A stretch of 64,000 bases of DNA from Microvirga lotononidis (lineage in GTDB: Bacteria > Pseudomonadota > Alphaproteobacteria > Rhizobiales > Beijerinckiaceae): positions 310,001 through 374,000 of the forward strand of contig NZ_CP141050.1 of the NCBI RefSeq assembly GCF_034627025.1. The letters are read 5' to 3'. The stretch's first letter is position 1; the number at the start of each line of letters is the position of its first letter. A program made the translations under genes and the position numbers. The notes under the pieces are model-generated. The model worked only from the letters and a program-made list of their open reading frames with translations. It had not been told where the DNA came from and did not search any database. Of this stretch, positions 44,815 to 53,536 are shown in pieces.

Positions 44815-45858
44815 ATGCCAGACATTATGGGCGAATACGTCGACAGGCTTGTGACTGTCGAAATGAGAAATCGTGGAATGAACTACGGCATCGTTAAGCA
44901 GATCTACGATGCCGCGCGAGCCGAAGGTGGTGGTCGTCCGATCAGTGCTCGCGCGGCGGAGGCGCTCGTGAAGACTGTCAAACCCGGGGATGTCGTCTTC
45001 ATCGTGACCGGTGCAGGCTATGCGCCTGAAGTGCCGAATGGCGAGAGTGATGGCCCGCCCGGAGCCGCATCCTTGGCCAGGGCCATCTATTGGGGCCTGA
45101 AAGCCGTTCCAGTGTTTGTCACTGAGGCCTGCCACGCTCCTCCGGTCATTGCCTCCGCAAAGGCGGCCGCCGTCATGGTGCGAGAATTCGAACTCGCTAA
45201 AAATCGCCGCATGGGAGGCGCTCTCATCACAGCACCCGAAGCGCGGGATAGGGCGCCTGACTGGGCAAAGGATATTATCGCTGAGTATAAGCCTGCCGCG
45301 GTCATCTCGATCGAACGCCTTGGGCCAAATGACCAGGGCATTGTCCACGGTTCGACAGGGGTCCCGAAGGACTGCGTTGATCTTGGTCACGTTTTCATCG
45401 AGGCTAAGAAACATGGCATTCTGACCATTGGAATCGGCGACAATGGAAATGAAATTGGCTTTGGTCGCATCTATAACTTTATGCGGGACTTCCACCCGTA
45501 TGGGCGTGAATGTCAGTATCCCGGCGGCACCGGTGTCATCACGGTGATTGATACCGATTACTTTTTGCCAGCCTCCGTATCCAACTGGGGCGCCTACGGA
45601 ATCGCCGCGATGGTGGCCTTTTATCTAAAAGACCAGGATGTTCTCCAGACACCTGAGATGGAGCGCAAGATTCTTGAAGCCTGTCTCGACGCGGGTGGGT
45701 GGGAGATGCGCTATTGTACCTCCCGCTTTATCGTCGATGGAACCGCGGGCGAAAGCTCGATGTCGATTGTCCAGCTGCTCCGGGATATGCTGCGCCTGAA
45801 TCTTGCCGCGCCGGATCGGGGTCTTTCTCACGGTAAAATGAAGGAGCAGGCGCTATGA
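44815..45858 (+). CDS. D-glutamate cyclase-like protein (DUF4392)
   Basis: 347 residues from the ATG at 44815. DUF4392/D-glutamate cyclase C-terminal features: PGDVVFIVTGAGYAPEVPNG, ETDGPPGA-like GESDGPPGAASLARAI, AVISIERLGPNDQGIVHGST and IGIGDNGNEIGFGRIYN. The human homologue (DGLUCY) converts D-glutamate to 5-oxo-D-proline. A GTG at 44761 gives a longer form, but the ATG fits the domain start better. It overlaps the tctC start (ATGA) and lies between tctA and tctC. Confidence 0.85.
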   Translation: MPDIMGEYVDRLVTVEMRNRGMNYGIVKQIYDAARAEGGGRPISARAAEALVKTVKPGDVVFIVTGAGYAPEVPNGESDGPPGAASLARAIYWGLKAVPVFVTEACHAPPVIASAKAAAVMVREFELAKNRRMGGALITAPEARDRAPDWAKDIIAEYKPAAVISIERLGPNDQGIVHGSTGVPKDCVDLGHVFIEAKKHGILTIGIGDNGNEIGFGRIYNFMRDFHPYGRECQYPGGTGVITVIDTDYFLPASVSNWGAYGIAAMVAFYLKDQDVLQTPEMERKILEACLDAGGWEMRYCTSRFIVDGTAGESSMSIVQLLRDMLRLNLAAPDRGLSHGKMKEQAL

Positions 45859-46835
45859 GGAGTCTTCTGAATAGATCCTTATCTGTGCTGGCGGTCGCTA
45901 GCGCGTTACTTGCCGTCCCGGCCCTGGCGGTGGATAGCTACCCGAGCCGCGCCATTCGCATTATCGTCCCCTATTCACCTGGAGGGCAGGGAGATATCAC
46001 TGCAAGGCTTATTAGTGAAAAGCTTGCAACTAGCATCGGCAAGCCTGTAACGGTAGAAAACCGGGCTGGAGCCAATGGTATCATCGGGATTGATGCGCTG
46101 GCGAAGGCGGAGCCGAATGGATACACGATCGGAGTTGTCGTTGCTTCACATGCCCTGTCGCGTGCAATCGTACCGCAATTGCCCTACGATCCTGTCAAGG
46201 ACTTTACGCCGATTACAACCACGGCTCTGACTCAAATGGCAATGGTGATCAGCCCAAAGTTGCCTGTGAGCACCGTTCAAGAGTTCATCGATTACGCGAA
46301 AAAGCACCCCGGGGAGCTCGCGTACAAATCGGCCGGCCCGGGCAGTAATTCGCATCTGTTCGGGGCTTGGTTCGCGGACGCGGCAGGGATCGAAATGATC
46401 CATGTTCCCTATAAGGGCAGCGGCGACTCGATGCCGGATCTCATGAGTGGGGTCGTGCAGATGGGCTTTGACACCCTTCCTGCTGTCCGCGGTCACGTTG
46501 ATAGCAAGCAGATCAAAATGATCGCCGCTGGCGGGCCTGACCGTTCGTCGCAATACCCCAACGTGCCGACCGTTGAAGAAGCGGGTTTGAAAGGGTTTGC
46601 CGCGAACTCCTGGGGGATGGTCCTGGCTCCTAAAGGTACTCCAAAAGCCATTGTTGATCGATTGAACGCTGAGATAGGTGCCATCCTACGATCTGATGAC
46701 GTGAAGGCCAAGTTCGAGACGATGGGCGCAACTGTCGTGGCCAACTCGCCTGCCGAGGCCGAAGCAATGCTGGAACGGGAGGAGGCTCTTTATACCGATC
46801 TCGTTAAGAGACTCGGCATCAGCATCACAAACTAG
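45855..46835 (+). CDS. tctC: Tripartite tricarboxylate transporter periplasmic binding protein (Bug/TctC family)
   Basis: 326 residues with a signal peptide (LLNRSLSVLAVASALLAVPA). Bug-family signatures: PSRAIRIIVPYSPGGQGDIT, VENRAGANGIIGIDALAKAE, and IEMIHVPYKGSGDSMPDLMS. Overlaps the cyclase stop by four bases. With TctAB it forms a complete importer. Confidence 0.93.
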   Translation: MRSLLNRSLSVLAVASALLAVPALAVDSYPSRAIRIIVPYSPGGQGDITARLISEKLATSIGKPVTVENRAGANGIIGIDALAKAEPNGYTIGVVVASHALSRAIVPQLPYDPVKDFTPITTTALTQMAMVISPKLPVSTVQEFIDYAKKHPGELAYKSAGPGSNSHLFGAWFADAAGIEMIHVPYKGSGDSMPDLMSGVVQMGFDTLPAVRGHVDSKQIKMIAAGGPDRSSQYPNVPTVEEAGLKGFAANSWGMVLAPKGTPKAIVDRLNAEIGAILRSDDVKAKFETMGATVVANSPAEAEAMLEREEALYTDLVKRLGISITN

Positions 46836-46879
46836 GAGCATAGGCTGGACGTGGTCTGATCAGTGGATTGATTTCCAAA

Positions 46880-46919
46880 CCCAGCGGGTACGTAAACGTG
46901 TCTATTGCCTCCCGCTGGG
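46880..46919 (+). promoter_or_regulatory. Dyad between tctC and lysR
   Basis: CCCAGCGGG at 46880 and CCCGCTGGG at 46911, a perfect 9-bp inverted repeat with a 22-base spacer, 45 bases after the tctC stop and 20 bases before the lysR start. Could be a terminator-like hairpin for the tct operon or an operator of lysR. Confidence 0.45.
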
Positions 46920-46939
46920 CTCCCATCACATAGTAGCGA

Positions 46940-47878
46940 ATGAGTCAAACTCAACGTCCCCTTAATGTCCGCCAACTCGAGGCCTTCCGGGCCGTGATGC
47001 TGACTGGAACGATGACAGGAGGAGGGCGTCTCCTGTCAATATCGCAGCCGGCCATCACGCGTCTCATCAGAGATCTCGAGCTTGAGCTCAAGCTGACCCT
47101 GTTTCGCCGAGACAAAACTCGTATTACGCCAACACGGGAAGCACGAGAGCTTTATCGCGAGGTCGAGCGGCATTTTGTAAGCACAGAACGCATTCGCGAA
47201 GCGGCTCTGGCAATTCGGCAATACAATGCAGGACAGATACGCGTGGCGGCCATTTTGGCTCTTTCAGTGTCCTGTACTCCGAAGGCAGTCGCGCGGTTCG
47301 CAAGCAGTTACCCAAACATGGTCATCTCGGTCCATAGTGGTGCATCAATCGATATTATCGATCTGGTTTTGAATGGCAGTGTCGATGTGGGCTTCGTTGC
47401 TATTCCTCCAGGCCATGACCAGCTTGATCATGAAGACGTTCCGTCATCAGAAGTTGTCTGCCTTCTGCCCCGTTGTCATCCATTAGCGGGTAAGAAGGTC
47501 ATTCATCCGGAAGACCTTCATCGGCAGGATTTCGTAGCCTTGGGCCCAAGCAGCCTGATGCGGCTCGAACTGAACGCACTGCTGCAACTTGCAGGCTCAG
47601 AGCCTCGGGTGCGGGTTGAAAGTCTGTTTTCCTCAACTGTCACGGCCTATGTCAACCGGGGGCTCGGCATCGCAGTTGTAGATCCCCTGGCGGCAGCCCT
47701 TGCTGACCCCGAGACGACAGTGGTTCGAGCGTTTCGCCCAACCATTAAGTATACGCTCTCAGTCGTCTACCCGCCGCGCGCTGCCCGTTCTCCTCCCTTA
47801 GAGGATTTCGTGAATGTTTTTCTGCAAGCCTTGCGGGAGGAGATTGACTTTACTCAAGCCTTGATTGAGCAGTCCTGA
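46940..47878 (+). CDS. LysR-family transcriptional regulator
   Basis: 312 residues. HTH at the N-terminus (LNVRQLEAFRAVMLTGTMTG, LLSISQPAITRLIRDLELEL) and a LysR effector domain (VISVHSGASIDIIDLVLNGS). It resembles OccR/NocR-type regulators of opine and amino acid use in the way the LNVRQLEAF start reads (tentative). It lies after tctBA-cyclase-tctC on the same strand, and probably regulates that cluster. Confidence 0.88.
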   Translation: MSQTQRPLNVRQLEAFRAVMLTGTMTGGGRLLSISQPAITRLIRDLELELKLTLFRRDKTRITPTREARELYREVERHFVSTERIREAALAIRQYNAGQIRVAAILALSVSCTPKAVARFASSYPNMVISVHSGASIDIIDLVLNGSVDVGFVAIPPGHDQLDHEDVPSSEVVCLLPRCHPLAGKKVIHPEDLHRQDFVALGPSSLMRLELNALLQLAGSEPRVRVESLFSSTVTAYVNRGLGIAVVDPLAAALADPETTVVRAFRPTIKYTLSVVYPPRAARSPPLEDFVNVFLQALREEIDFTQALIEQS

Positions 47879-48014
47879 GCGAATTGTCCGAGCCCTTGTT
47901 CCAAGAGCGTATTTGAGACATCACCTTGAGTCTCCCACGCCATGATCCTTATCGCCATGGACGGTGATCTCATCTGAGTAGGCGCACACACGTGAGTTTC
48001 CGATAGATATCGTT

Positions 48015-48138
48015 CGGGGTTTAGATTAGTCGCCATTTTTCGCCCTGAAACAGGTCCGTTGACCGCCAATCCAAAAACAGAGCAGATCCCGATTAGAACA
48101 CCAACGCCACTGGCCCCCCAATCGCCTTGCTCTTCCAG
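48015..48138 (+). repeat. Tandem direct repeat upstream of mucR-like gene, unit 1
   Basis: About 124 bases starting CGGGGTTTA. The core, GGTCCGTTGACC followed by a C/A-rich stretch ending AACGC (48053-48107), recurs at 48255-48309 with 7 differences in 55. GGTC-CGTT-GACC can form a small hairpin in both units. Confidence 0.7.
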
Positions 48139-48217
48139 ATCAATTCTTCCAGAGCCGCCCCTGAAAAAATCAGCCCGGCGGGCTTGGAATAGAGCCCATT
48201 GGAAGATAAACGCCTTA

Positions 48218-48341
48218 CGGGGTTTAACTGCCCCGCAATTTTAGGTGCCAAACTGGTCCGTTGACCGCAAGTCCAAGAACACAGCAGATCCCGGATAGAA
48301 CACAAACGCTAATGGAAGATCCCAATAGCCTTTTGCTCCAG
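48218..48341 (+). repeat. Tandem direct repeat upstream of mucR-like gene, unit 2
   Basis: Second unit, offset about 202 bases from unit 1, again starting CGGGGTTTA and containing the same core. It is followed by a GCTCC-AGCC-GGAGC hairpin and an inverted pair GGTGGTCC...GAACCACC just before the mucR-like gene. It could be a duplicated promoter, operator or small-RNA gene; it may have arisen by duplication of a MucR binding region. Confidence 0.65.
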
Positions 48342-48425
48342 CCGGAGCCCCCTTTGAAGGTGGTCCTGTCTGAACCACCGGTCCTATAACCTCCGGACTG
48401 CTCAGAACCAGAAGCGAGCTACTCT

Positions 48426-48893
48426 ATGAACACCCCTGAAGTCGCCACCACACCGACGAGCAACGATCTTATTCAGATGACGGCACATGTCGTGACGGCC
48501 TACGTGGCGCACAATTCCCTGGTCCGGCAGGACATTCCGTCCTTGATCGAGAACGTGCACAAGGCGTTCGTCAAGATCCAAGGCGGGCCTGAGGAGATCA
48601 AGATTGCAGAGCCTCTGCAGCCTCGGATGCCGATCAAGAAGACGATCACGCCGGACTACCTGATCAGCCTGGAGGATGGCCGCCAGTATCGCACCCTGAA
48701 GCGGCACCTGAGGGGACTGGGCCTGACGCCGGACGGATACCGCGTCAAATGGGGTCTGCCTCACGACTATCCGATGGTCGCGCCGAACTATTCTCAGCAA
48801 CGTTCTGAGATGGCGAAGACCATGGGTCTTGGCGCCCAGCGGAAGAAACCTGCAAAGAAGGCGGGCCGTCGCCCCGCTGCGGCATCGGCGTAA
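48426..48893 (+). CDS. MucR/Ros-family transcriptional regulator lacking most zinc ligands
   Basis: 155 residues. Ros/MucR family (PF05443): LIQMTAHVVTAYVAHNSLVR, the DNA-binding region ITPDYLISLEDGRQYRTLKR, YRVKWGLPHDYPMVAPNY and a Lys/Arg/Ala-rich tail (KKPAKKAGRRPAAASA). In canonical Ros the zinc is bound by Cys-x2-Cys-x9-His-x4-His; here these positions are Ser81, Asp84, His94 and Gly99, so three of four are absent. Zinc-independent family members are known from Mesorhizobium. The repeats upstream may be its own binding sites. Confidence 0.85.
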   Translation: MNTPEVATTPTSNDLIQMTAHVVTAYVAHNSLVRQDIPSLIENVHKAFVKIQGGPEEIKIAEPLQPRMPIKKTITPDYLISLEDGRQYRTLKRHLRGLGLTPDGYRVKWGLPHDYPMVAPNYSQQRSEMAKTMGLGAQRKKPAKKAGRRPAAASA

Positions 48894-48901
48894 GGAACGG
48901 G

Positions 48902-49300
48902 TCAGGTCCAGCGTTTGGCATGACCAGCGCGGACAAGGAGGCGGCCCAGGTCAGAGCCGTCGATTGCGATACGGGCGAGGGTTCTCCCGTATCGATCCTT
49001 ACTCTTCCTGCGGATGGTGGCAAAACGGGCCCGGTCGATCGTCTCCCGGAGGAACTCGGTCGCGGCAACAGCCCTGGTGAGCTCTTTACGGGACCGCGGG
49101 CGCCGGAGTTCAGGCGCATCCACGTTCTGCAAGCGGATCTTTTCTGAGACGGATCGTTCCGGCGCGATGATCCACACGGTGTCACCGTCGATCACACAGA
49201 GATCTCGTGGATTGATGGTCTGCTTTGCAGAGTACCGGATCCAGTTCCACACCAGGTAGACGAACAGGAGAGCGAGGGCCGCCGAAACAAGAAGGCTCAT
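48902..49300 (-). CDS. Thermonuclease (SNase)-like membrane-anchored nuclease
   Basis: 132 residues from the ATG at 49300. An N-terminal membrane segment (MSLLVSAALALLFVYLVWNW) is followed by an SNase domain: VIDGDTVWI, KIRLQNVDAPEL (the Arg of the active site), AATEFLRETI and KDRYGRTLARIAIDGSDLGR (catalytic Glu/Arg region). Likely anchored to the inner membrane facing the periplasm. A longer frame is open upstream but lacks homology. Confidence 0.75.
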   Translation of the reverse strand: MSLLVSAALALLFVYLVWNWIRYSAKQTINPRDLCVIDGDTVWIIAPERSVSEKIRLQNVDAPELRRPRSRKELTRAVAATEFLRETIDRARFATIRRKSKDRYGRTLARIAIDGSDLGRLLVRAGHAKRWT

Positions 49301-49481
49301 GGAACTCCTGAGGCGATAACTTGCGTGGAGACGGACGAGGCAGAGCGGGCTAAGACCCGTCTGATCCGCTCGAGGTGGCGGGCTCCAAGCCGCATCCAAA
49401 TGGCGGATGCGGATGTAGACGCGGCGGCTCATGTATCCGGCAGCCTGAGCTGCGGTTTTGCGCCGCTCCTCCTTGCGTACC

Positions 49482-49781
49482 TTACGTGGATCGATGGTGC
49501 GGATGAGGGAGATCGGCCCGAAGTCCTGCCCCGCGGCGGGTGAGGGTGTCGTGGAGGCCTTTCTCGCCGCTTGGCGTGATCACCATGCAGGTGATCCTTT
49601 TCCGGCCGCCGCTGGGCTGCCTGGTGCGGCGCAGGTGTCCGAGCTTCAGAAGATCCTCGACGTGTGAGGTGACGGCATAGGCCCATTTGACCTGAACGGC
49701 GAAGCCCGCGTCTCCGCGGGAGGCCGCAAGGCGGAGGTATGCCGTGCATATGGCAAGGCCCTTATGCTTGTCAGCGGACAT
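49482..49781 (-). CDS. Small winged-helix transcriptional regulator-like protein
   Basis: 99 residues. The layout AICTAYLRLAASRGDAGFAV, AVTSHVEDLLKLGHLRRTRQ and KRITCMVITPSGEKGLHDTL looks like a MarR-type winged helix with the recognition helix and wing. No ligand domain. Assignment is by pattern only. Confidence 0.55.
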   Translation of the reverse strand: MSADKHKGLAICTAYLRLAASRGDAGFAVQVKWAYAVTSHVEDLLKLGHLRRTRQPSGGRKRITCMVITPSGEKGLHDTLTRRGAGLRADLPHPHHRST

Positions 49782-49929
49782 CGGACGCTCCTGAAATTTC
49801 GGGGATTGATCGAAAGCGATCTCAAGAATAGGGGCCCCATAGGAAACAGGTGGAAATTCTGGGCAGGTAGTACAAATGAAGAACAGGCAATGCTATTACT
49901 AGGGCGGCCTGATAGTCTGTATCCATTTC

Positions 49930-51078
49930 GTGGGGACCACGTTGGACATCACCCTCGATCCAGTCATTGCTCATCCAAAGCCGGAGGAAGCCGCACTTGG
50001 AACGGTCGCGGGCGACCGGCGCGTGATACATTGTGACATGGATGCATTCTTCGCCAGCGTGGAGCAGCGTGACAATCCAGACCTCCGTGGGAAGCCTGTA
50101 GCGGTGGGCGGCTCAAGAGAGCGGGGTGTCGTGGCGGCTGCGAGCTATGAGGCTCGCCGCTTTGGTGTCCATTCGGCAATGCCTTCGGTCACCGCGCGCC
50201 GCAAGTGTGCTGATCTGATCTTCGTGAAACCACGCTTCGACGTCTACAAGCAGGTTTCCCTGCAGATCCGCGAGATCTTCCATGAGTACACGCCCCTGGT
50301 GGAGCCGCTCTCGCTGGACGAGGCGTATCTTGATGTTACCGAGAACCTGAAGGGTATTCCCTATGCAACCCAGGTTGCACGTGAGATCCGAGCGAAGATC
50401 TTTCAGGAGACAGGGCTGACTGCTTCGGTTGGTATATCATACCAGAAATTCCTGGCGAAGATGGCGTCGGATCAGCGTAAGCCCAACGGCATGTTCGTGA
50501 TCACGCCGGAGATGGGGCCGGCGTTTATGGAGCAACTCCCCATCCAGAAGTTTCATGGGATCGGTCCGGCGACGGCTGCGAAGTTCAACAGGCTTGGTAT
50601 TTTCACTGGGCTTGATTTGAAAGGACGCTCGCTTGAGTTTCTCCAGGAGCGGTTCGGCAAGGCAGGGAGCTATTATTACTGGCTCGCCCAGGGCGTCGAT
50701 CATCGTCCCGTGTGCCCAGACCGGATCCGGAAGTCTGTGGGGGCCGAAAACACGTTCTCGAACGATCTAACGGAATTGGAAGCGATGAAGACGGCGCTCC
50801 AGCCGATCATCGACAAAGTCTGGCGGCATTGCGATCAAACGGGGGTGCGGGGCCGTACGGTGACGCTTAAGGTCAAGTATGCGGATTTTCACCAGATCAC
50901 CCGCAGCCGAACGCTGTCAGGCATGGTAGAGGGCAGGGAAGCGCTCGAGGCTGCGTCGTTTGAACTTCTGTCGGCTTTGGTTCCCTTTCCCAAGCCGGTT
51001 CGGCTCCTTGGGGTCTCCCTCTCCACCTTGAATACAGATGAAGAATCCGAACCCCCGCAGTTATCGCTGGCCCTCTGA
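49930..51078 (+). CDS. dinB: DNA polymerase IV (Y-family, DinB)
   Basis: 382 residues from a GTG. Palm motifs: HCDMDAFFASVEQRDNP (metal Asp), AASYEARRFGVHSAMP, EPLSLDEAYLDVT (catalytic Asp-Glu), GLTASVGISYQKFLAKMASD, and the little-finger domain to the end. The last six residues (QLSLAL) form a beta-clamp-binding motif. Replicates past DNA lesions with low fidelity. No SOS box was seen directly before it, although one lies before recA. Confidence 0.9.
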   Translation: MGTTLDITLDPVIAHPKPEEAALGTVAGDRRVIHCDMDAFFASVEQRDNPDLRGKPVAVGGSRERGVVAAASYEARRFGVHSAMPSVTARRKCADLIFVKPRFDVYKQVSLQIREIFHEYTPLVEPLSLDEAYLDVTENLKGIPYATQVAREIRAKIFQETGLTASVGISYQKFLAKMASDQRKPNGMFVITPEMGPAFMEQLPIQKFHGIGPATAAKFNRLGIFTGLDLKGRSLEFLQERFGKAGSYYYWLAQGVDHRPVCPDRIRKSVGAENTFSNDLTELEAMKTALQPIIDKVWRHCDQTGVRGRTVTLKVKYADFHQITRSRTLSGMVEGREALEAASFELLSALVPFPKPVRLLGVSLSTLNTDEESEPPQLSLAL

Positions 51079-51144
51079 GCCGCACGGAGTTGCTGAGCTC
51101 AATGTGAGGTCGCAGCTAAGCTTTGTCCCCGACAAAGTGGCGCA

Positions 51145-51159
51145 GTTCTCGATTTGTTC
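51145..51159 (+). promoter_or_regulatory. SOS box (LexA operator), alphaproteobacterial type
   Basis: GTTCTCGATTTGTTC, a perfect match to the alphaproteobacterial LexA consensus GTTC-N7-GTTC, 66 bases before the recA start. It predicts LexA repression and induction after DNA damage. Confidence 0.85.
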
Positions 51160-51224
51160 TGGTCATTCGCCTCGGATCAGGATAGGGTCCTGCAATCCCA
51201 AAAATCAGGACGTGCGGAGCCTTT

Positions 51225-52268
51225 ATGAGCTTGGATAAGAACAAGGCGATCGAAACAGCAGTCGCGCAGATCGAACGCGCCTTCGGCAAAGGCGCAATCA
51301 TGCGCCTGGGCGGCGATCAGGTTGTGGAGGTTGAGACAATCTCGACTGGCTCGCTTGGACTCGATATTGCCCTGGGTGTCGGTGGCCTGCCGAAGGGCCG
51401 CATCATCGAGATTTATGGGCCGGAGTCGTCGGGCAAGACCACGCTCACGCTTCACGCCATTGCCGAGGCCCAGAAGAAGGGCGGCGTTTGCGCCTTTATC
51501 GACGCTGAGCATGCGCTCGACCCGGTCTATGCCCGCAAGCTGGGTGTCAATCTCGACGATCTCATTGTGTCCCAGCCGGATCATGGCGAGCAGGCGCTGG
51601 AGATTGCCGATACGATGGTGCGCTCCGGCGCAATCGACGTCGTGATCATCGATTCCGTCGCGGCCCTGACCCCGAAGGCCGAAATCGAGGGCGAGATGGG
51701 CGAGAGCCGCCCTGGCCTCCAGGCCCGTCTGATGAGCCAGGCGCTGCGAAAGCTGACTGGCTCCATCCACCGGACGAACACGCTGGTGATTTTCATCAAC
51801 CAGATCCGCATGAAGATCGGCGTGACGTACGGCTCCCCTGAGACGACGACGGGCGGCAACGCCCTGAAGTTCTACGCCTCGGTGCGCCTGGATATCCGCC
51901 GCACGTCGACTCTGAAGGATCGCGACGAGCCGATTGGCAACCAGGTGCGCGTGAAGGTCGTCAAGAACAAGGTGGCTCCGCCCTTCAAGCAGGTCGAGTT
52001 CGACATCATGTTCGGTGAGGGCATCTCGAAGATGGGCGAGCTCATCGATCTCGGCGTCAAGGCTGGGGTGGTCGAGAAGTCGGGCGCCTGGTTCTCCTAC
52101 GATAGCCAGCGTCTCGGGCAGGGCCGCGAAAACTCCAAGACCTTCCTAAAGGAGAACCCGGAGATCGCGGCCCAGATCGAGGGCAAGATCCGCGAGAATG
52201 CGGGCCTGCTCATGCATGATCTTCAAGCCAACGATACGGGCGATGCCGCAGCCGATGATGCAGCGTAA
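51225..52268 (+). CDS. recA: RecA recombinase
   Basis: 347 residues, complete. Walker [24 protein letters not shown]1 and L2 DNA-binding loops ([39 protein letters not shown]), Walker [11 protein letters not shown]. Acidic tail ([12 protein letters not shown]). Forms filaments on single-stranded DNA, for recombination and LexA cleavage. An SOS box lies upstream. The neighbours (dinB and c-di-GMP genes) are not the usual recA neighbours, so it may be an additional copy; this cannot be judged from the window. Confidence 0.95.
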   Translation: MSLDKNKAIETAVAQIERAFGKGAIMRLGGDQVVEVETISTGSLGLDIALGVGGLPKGRIIEIYGPESSGKTTLTLHAIAEAQKKGGVCAFIDAEHALDPVYARKLGVNLDDLIVSQPDHGEQALEIADTMVRSGAIDVVIIDSVAALTPKAEIEGEMGESRPGLQARLMSQALRKLTGSIHRTNTLVIFINQIRMKIGVTYGSPETTTGGNALKFYASVRLDIRRTSTLKDRDEPIGNQVRVKVVKNKVAPPFKQVEFDIMFGEGISKMGELIDLGVKAGVVEKSGAWFSYDSQRLGQGRENSKTFLKENPEIAAQIEGKIRENAGLLMHDLQANDTGDAAADDAA

Positions 52269-52303
52269 TGGAACAGGCAGGTTCGCAAGGACCGGCCTTT
52301 TTC

Positions 52304-53536
52304 TTAAGCGACCTGTTGATCCGGCAGGGTGACAACGTCGAACGAGCGATAGCGTCCTCTGCCTTCCGATTTCGCCTGATACAAGGCTTTGTCCGCGCCT
52401 CGCATAATCTCGTCGTGGGTCAATCCGGGATCCTTCGCCATGAAGATCCCGATACTTGTTCCGATTGTAATCTCCTGGCGATCCAGTCCAATTGGTGCAC
52501 TGATCGCCGCGATGATCCGCTGCGAGATTGTCTCGGCAATATTAACCGACACAGGATCTCTGAGCAGGATGGCGAACTCATCGCCGCCAAGACGGGCAGG
52601 GACGTCATTGGCCCGGACCGTGTTCTGAAGACGCTTCGCGACGATCCGAAGCAATTCATCACCGGTCGCGTGGCCGAGCTTGTCGTTGACCTGCTTGAAT
52701 CCGTCTAGATCCAGATACAAGACCGTCAACGGCTCGCCCTGAGTGCGGAGCTTGTCGAGGTCTGCGTCCAAACACTGGCGGAACAGAACCCGATTGGCCA
52801 ACCCCGTCAGGGCATCATGGTGGGCCAAGTGGGTCAGGTTCTTGGCCAGATCCTGAACCTCGTCATGGGCATCCTCCAACAAGTCGTTCTGCCGCTTCAT
52901 GAAGGCAATCAGTCCGAAGCCGCAGAGGATCATTCCGATCATCATGAGGGTGAAAGTGCGATGCAAACCCATAAGGGCAACATGATTATCGGTAATCAAG
53001 TCGGCGACATATTGGTTTGCCGTACCCACGAGATGCGGCAAGATCATTGCGATTGGCGCAAGTATCGTTGCGGCTTGAGAAGGCGCGCCCGGCTTCTCGA
53101 TACCGTAAATGAATGGCTCTGCAGCCCTGCGGATCTCATCGAGACGATCAGCAGCCGCCTTTGTGTCTTCCTTGCTTTGGATGAAGGAACCGAAGTTGCC
53201 GTCCTTCAGCATAGTGAAGCGGCTTTGGACGATGTCAAACCTGAGAATGACATCGTCGGCAGTCACGCCGCTGTCGCCGGTACGATAAGCGAGAAGGGAA
53301 TGCTGAAGGCGGAAGAATTCGGCCTCGGCCTTATTCGCGACCCACGCGACGTCCAGGCGCGAAACTCGTGCCATTTTATCCTGGCGGTCGGCAATGAGCC
53401 ATAGGAGGCAGGCGGCCGCGATGATGCAGCCGGCTCCGAGGATCACCAGGACAACCTTGAGCCTGTTGAGAGATCGCGCCCGGTTGGGCGCCTTCTTGCT
53501 CATTGCTATCATTGCTCTGAGGCCACCGATGATCAT
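52304..53536 (-). CDS. Membrane GGDEF diguanylate cyclase
   Basis: 410 residues. N-terminal membrane segment (LKVVLVILGAGCIIAAACLL), a periplasmic helical part of about 130 residues, a second membrane segment (FTLMMIGMILCGFGLIAFMK) and a C-terminal GGDEF domain with an intact active site (ARLGGDEFAILL). Its start overlaps the preceding EAL gene stop by one base (TAATG), so the two are translated together. Convergent with recA. Confidence 0.9.
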   Translation of the reverse strand: MIIGGLRAMIAMSKKAPNRARSLNRLKVVLVILGAGCIIAAACLLWLIADRQDKMARVSRLDVAWVANKAEAEFFRLQHSLLAYRTGDSGVTADDVILRFDIVQSRFTMLKDGNFGSFIQSKEDTKAAADRLDEIRRAAEPFIYGIEKPGAPSQAATILAPIAMILPHLVGTANQYVADLITDNHVALMGLHRTFTLMMIGMILCGFGLIAFMKRQNDLLEDAHDEVQDLAKNLTHLAHHDALTGLANRVLFRQCLDADLDKLRTQGEPLTVLYLDLDGFKQVNDKLGHATGDELLRIVAKRLQNTVRANDVPARLGGDEFAILLRDPVSVNIAETISQRIIAAISAPIGLDRQEITIGTSIGIFMAKDPGLTHDEIMRGADKALYQAKSEGRGRYRSFDVVTLPDQQVA

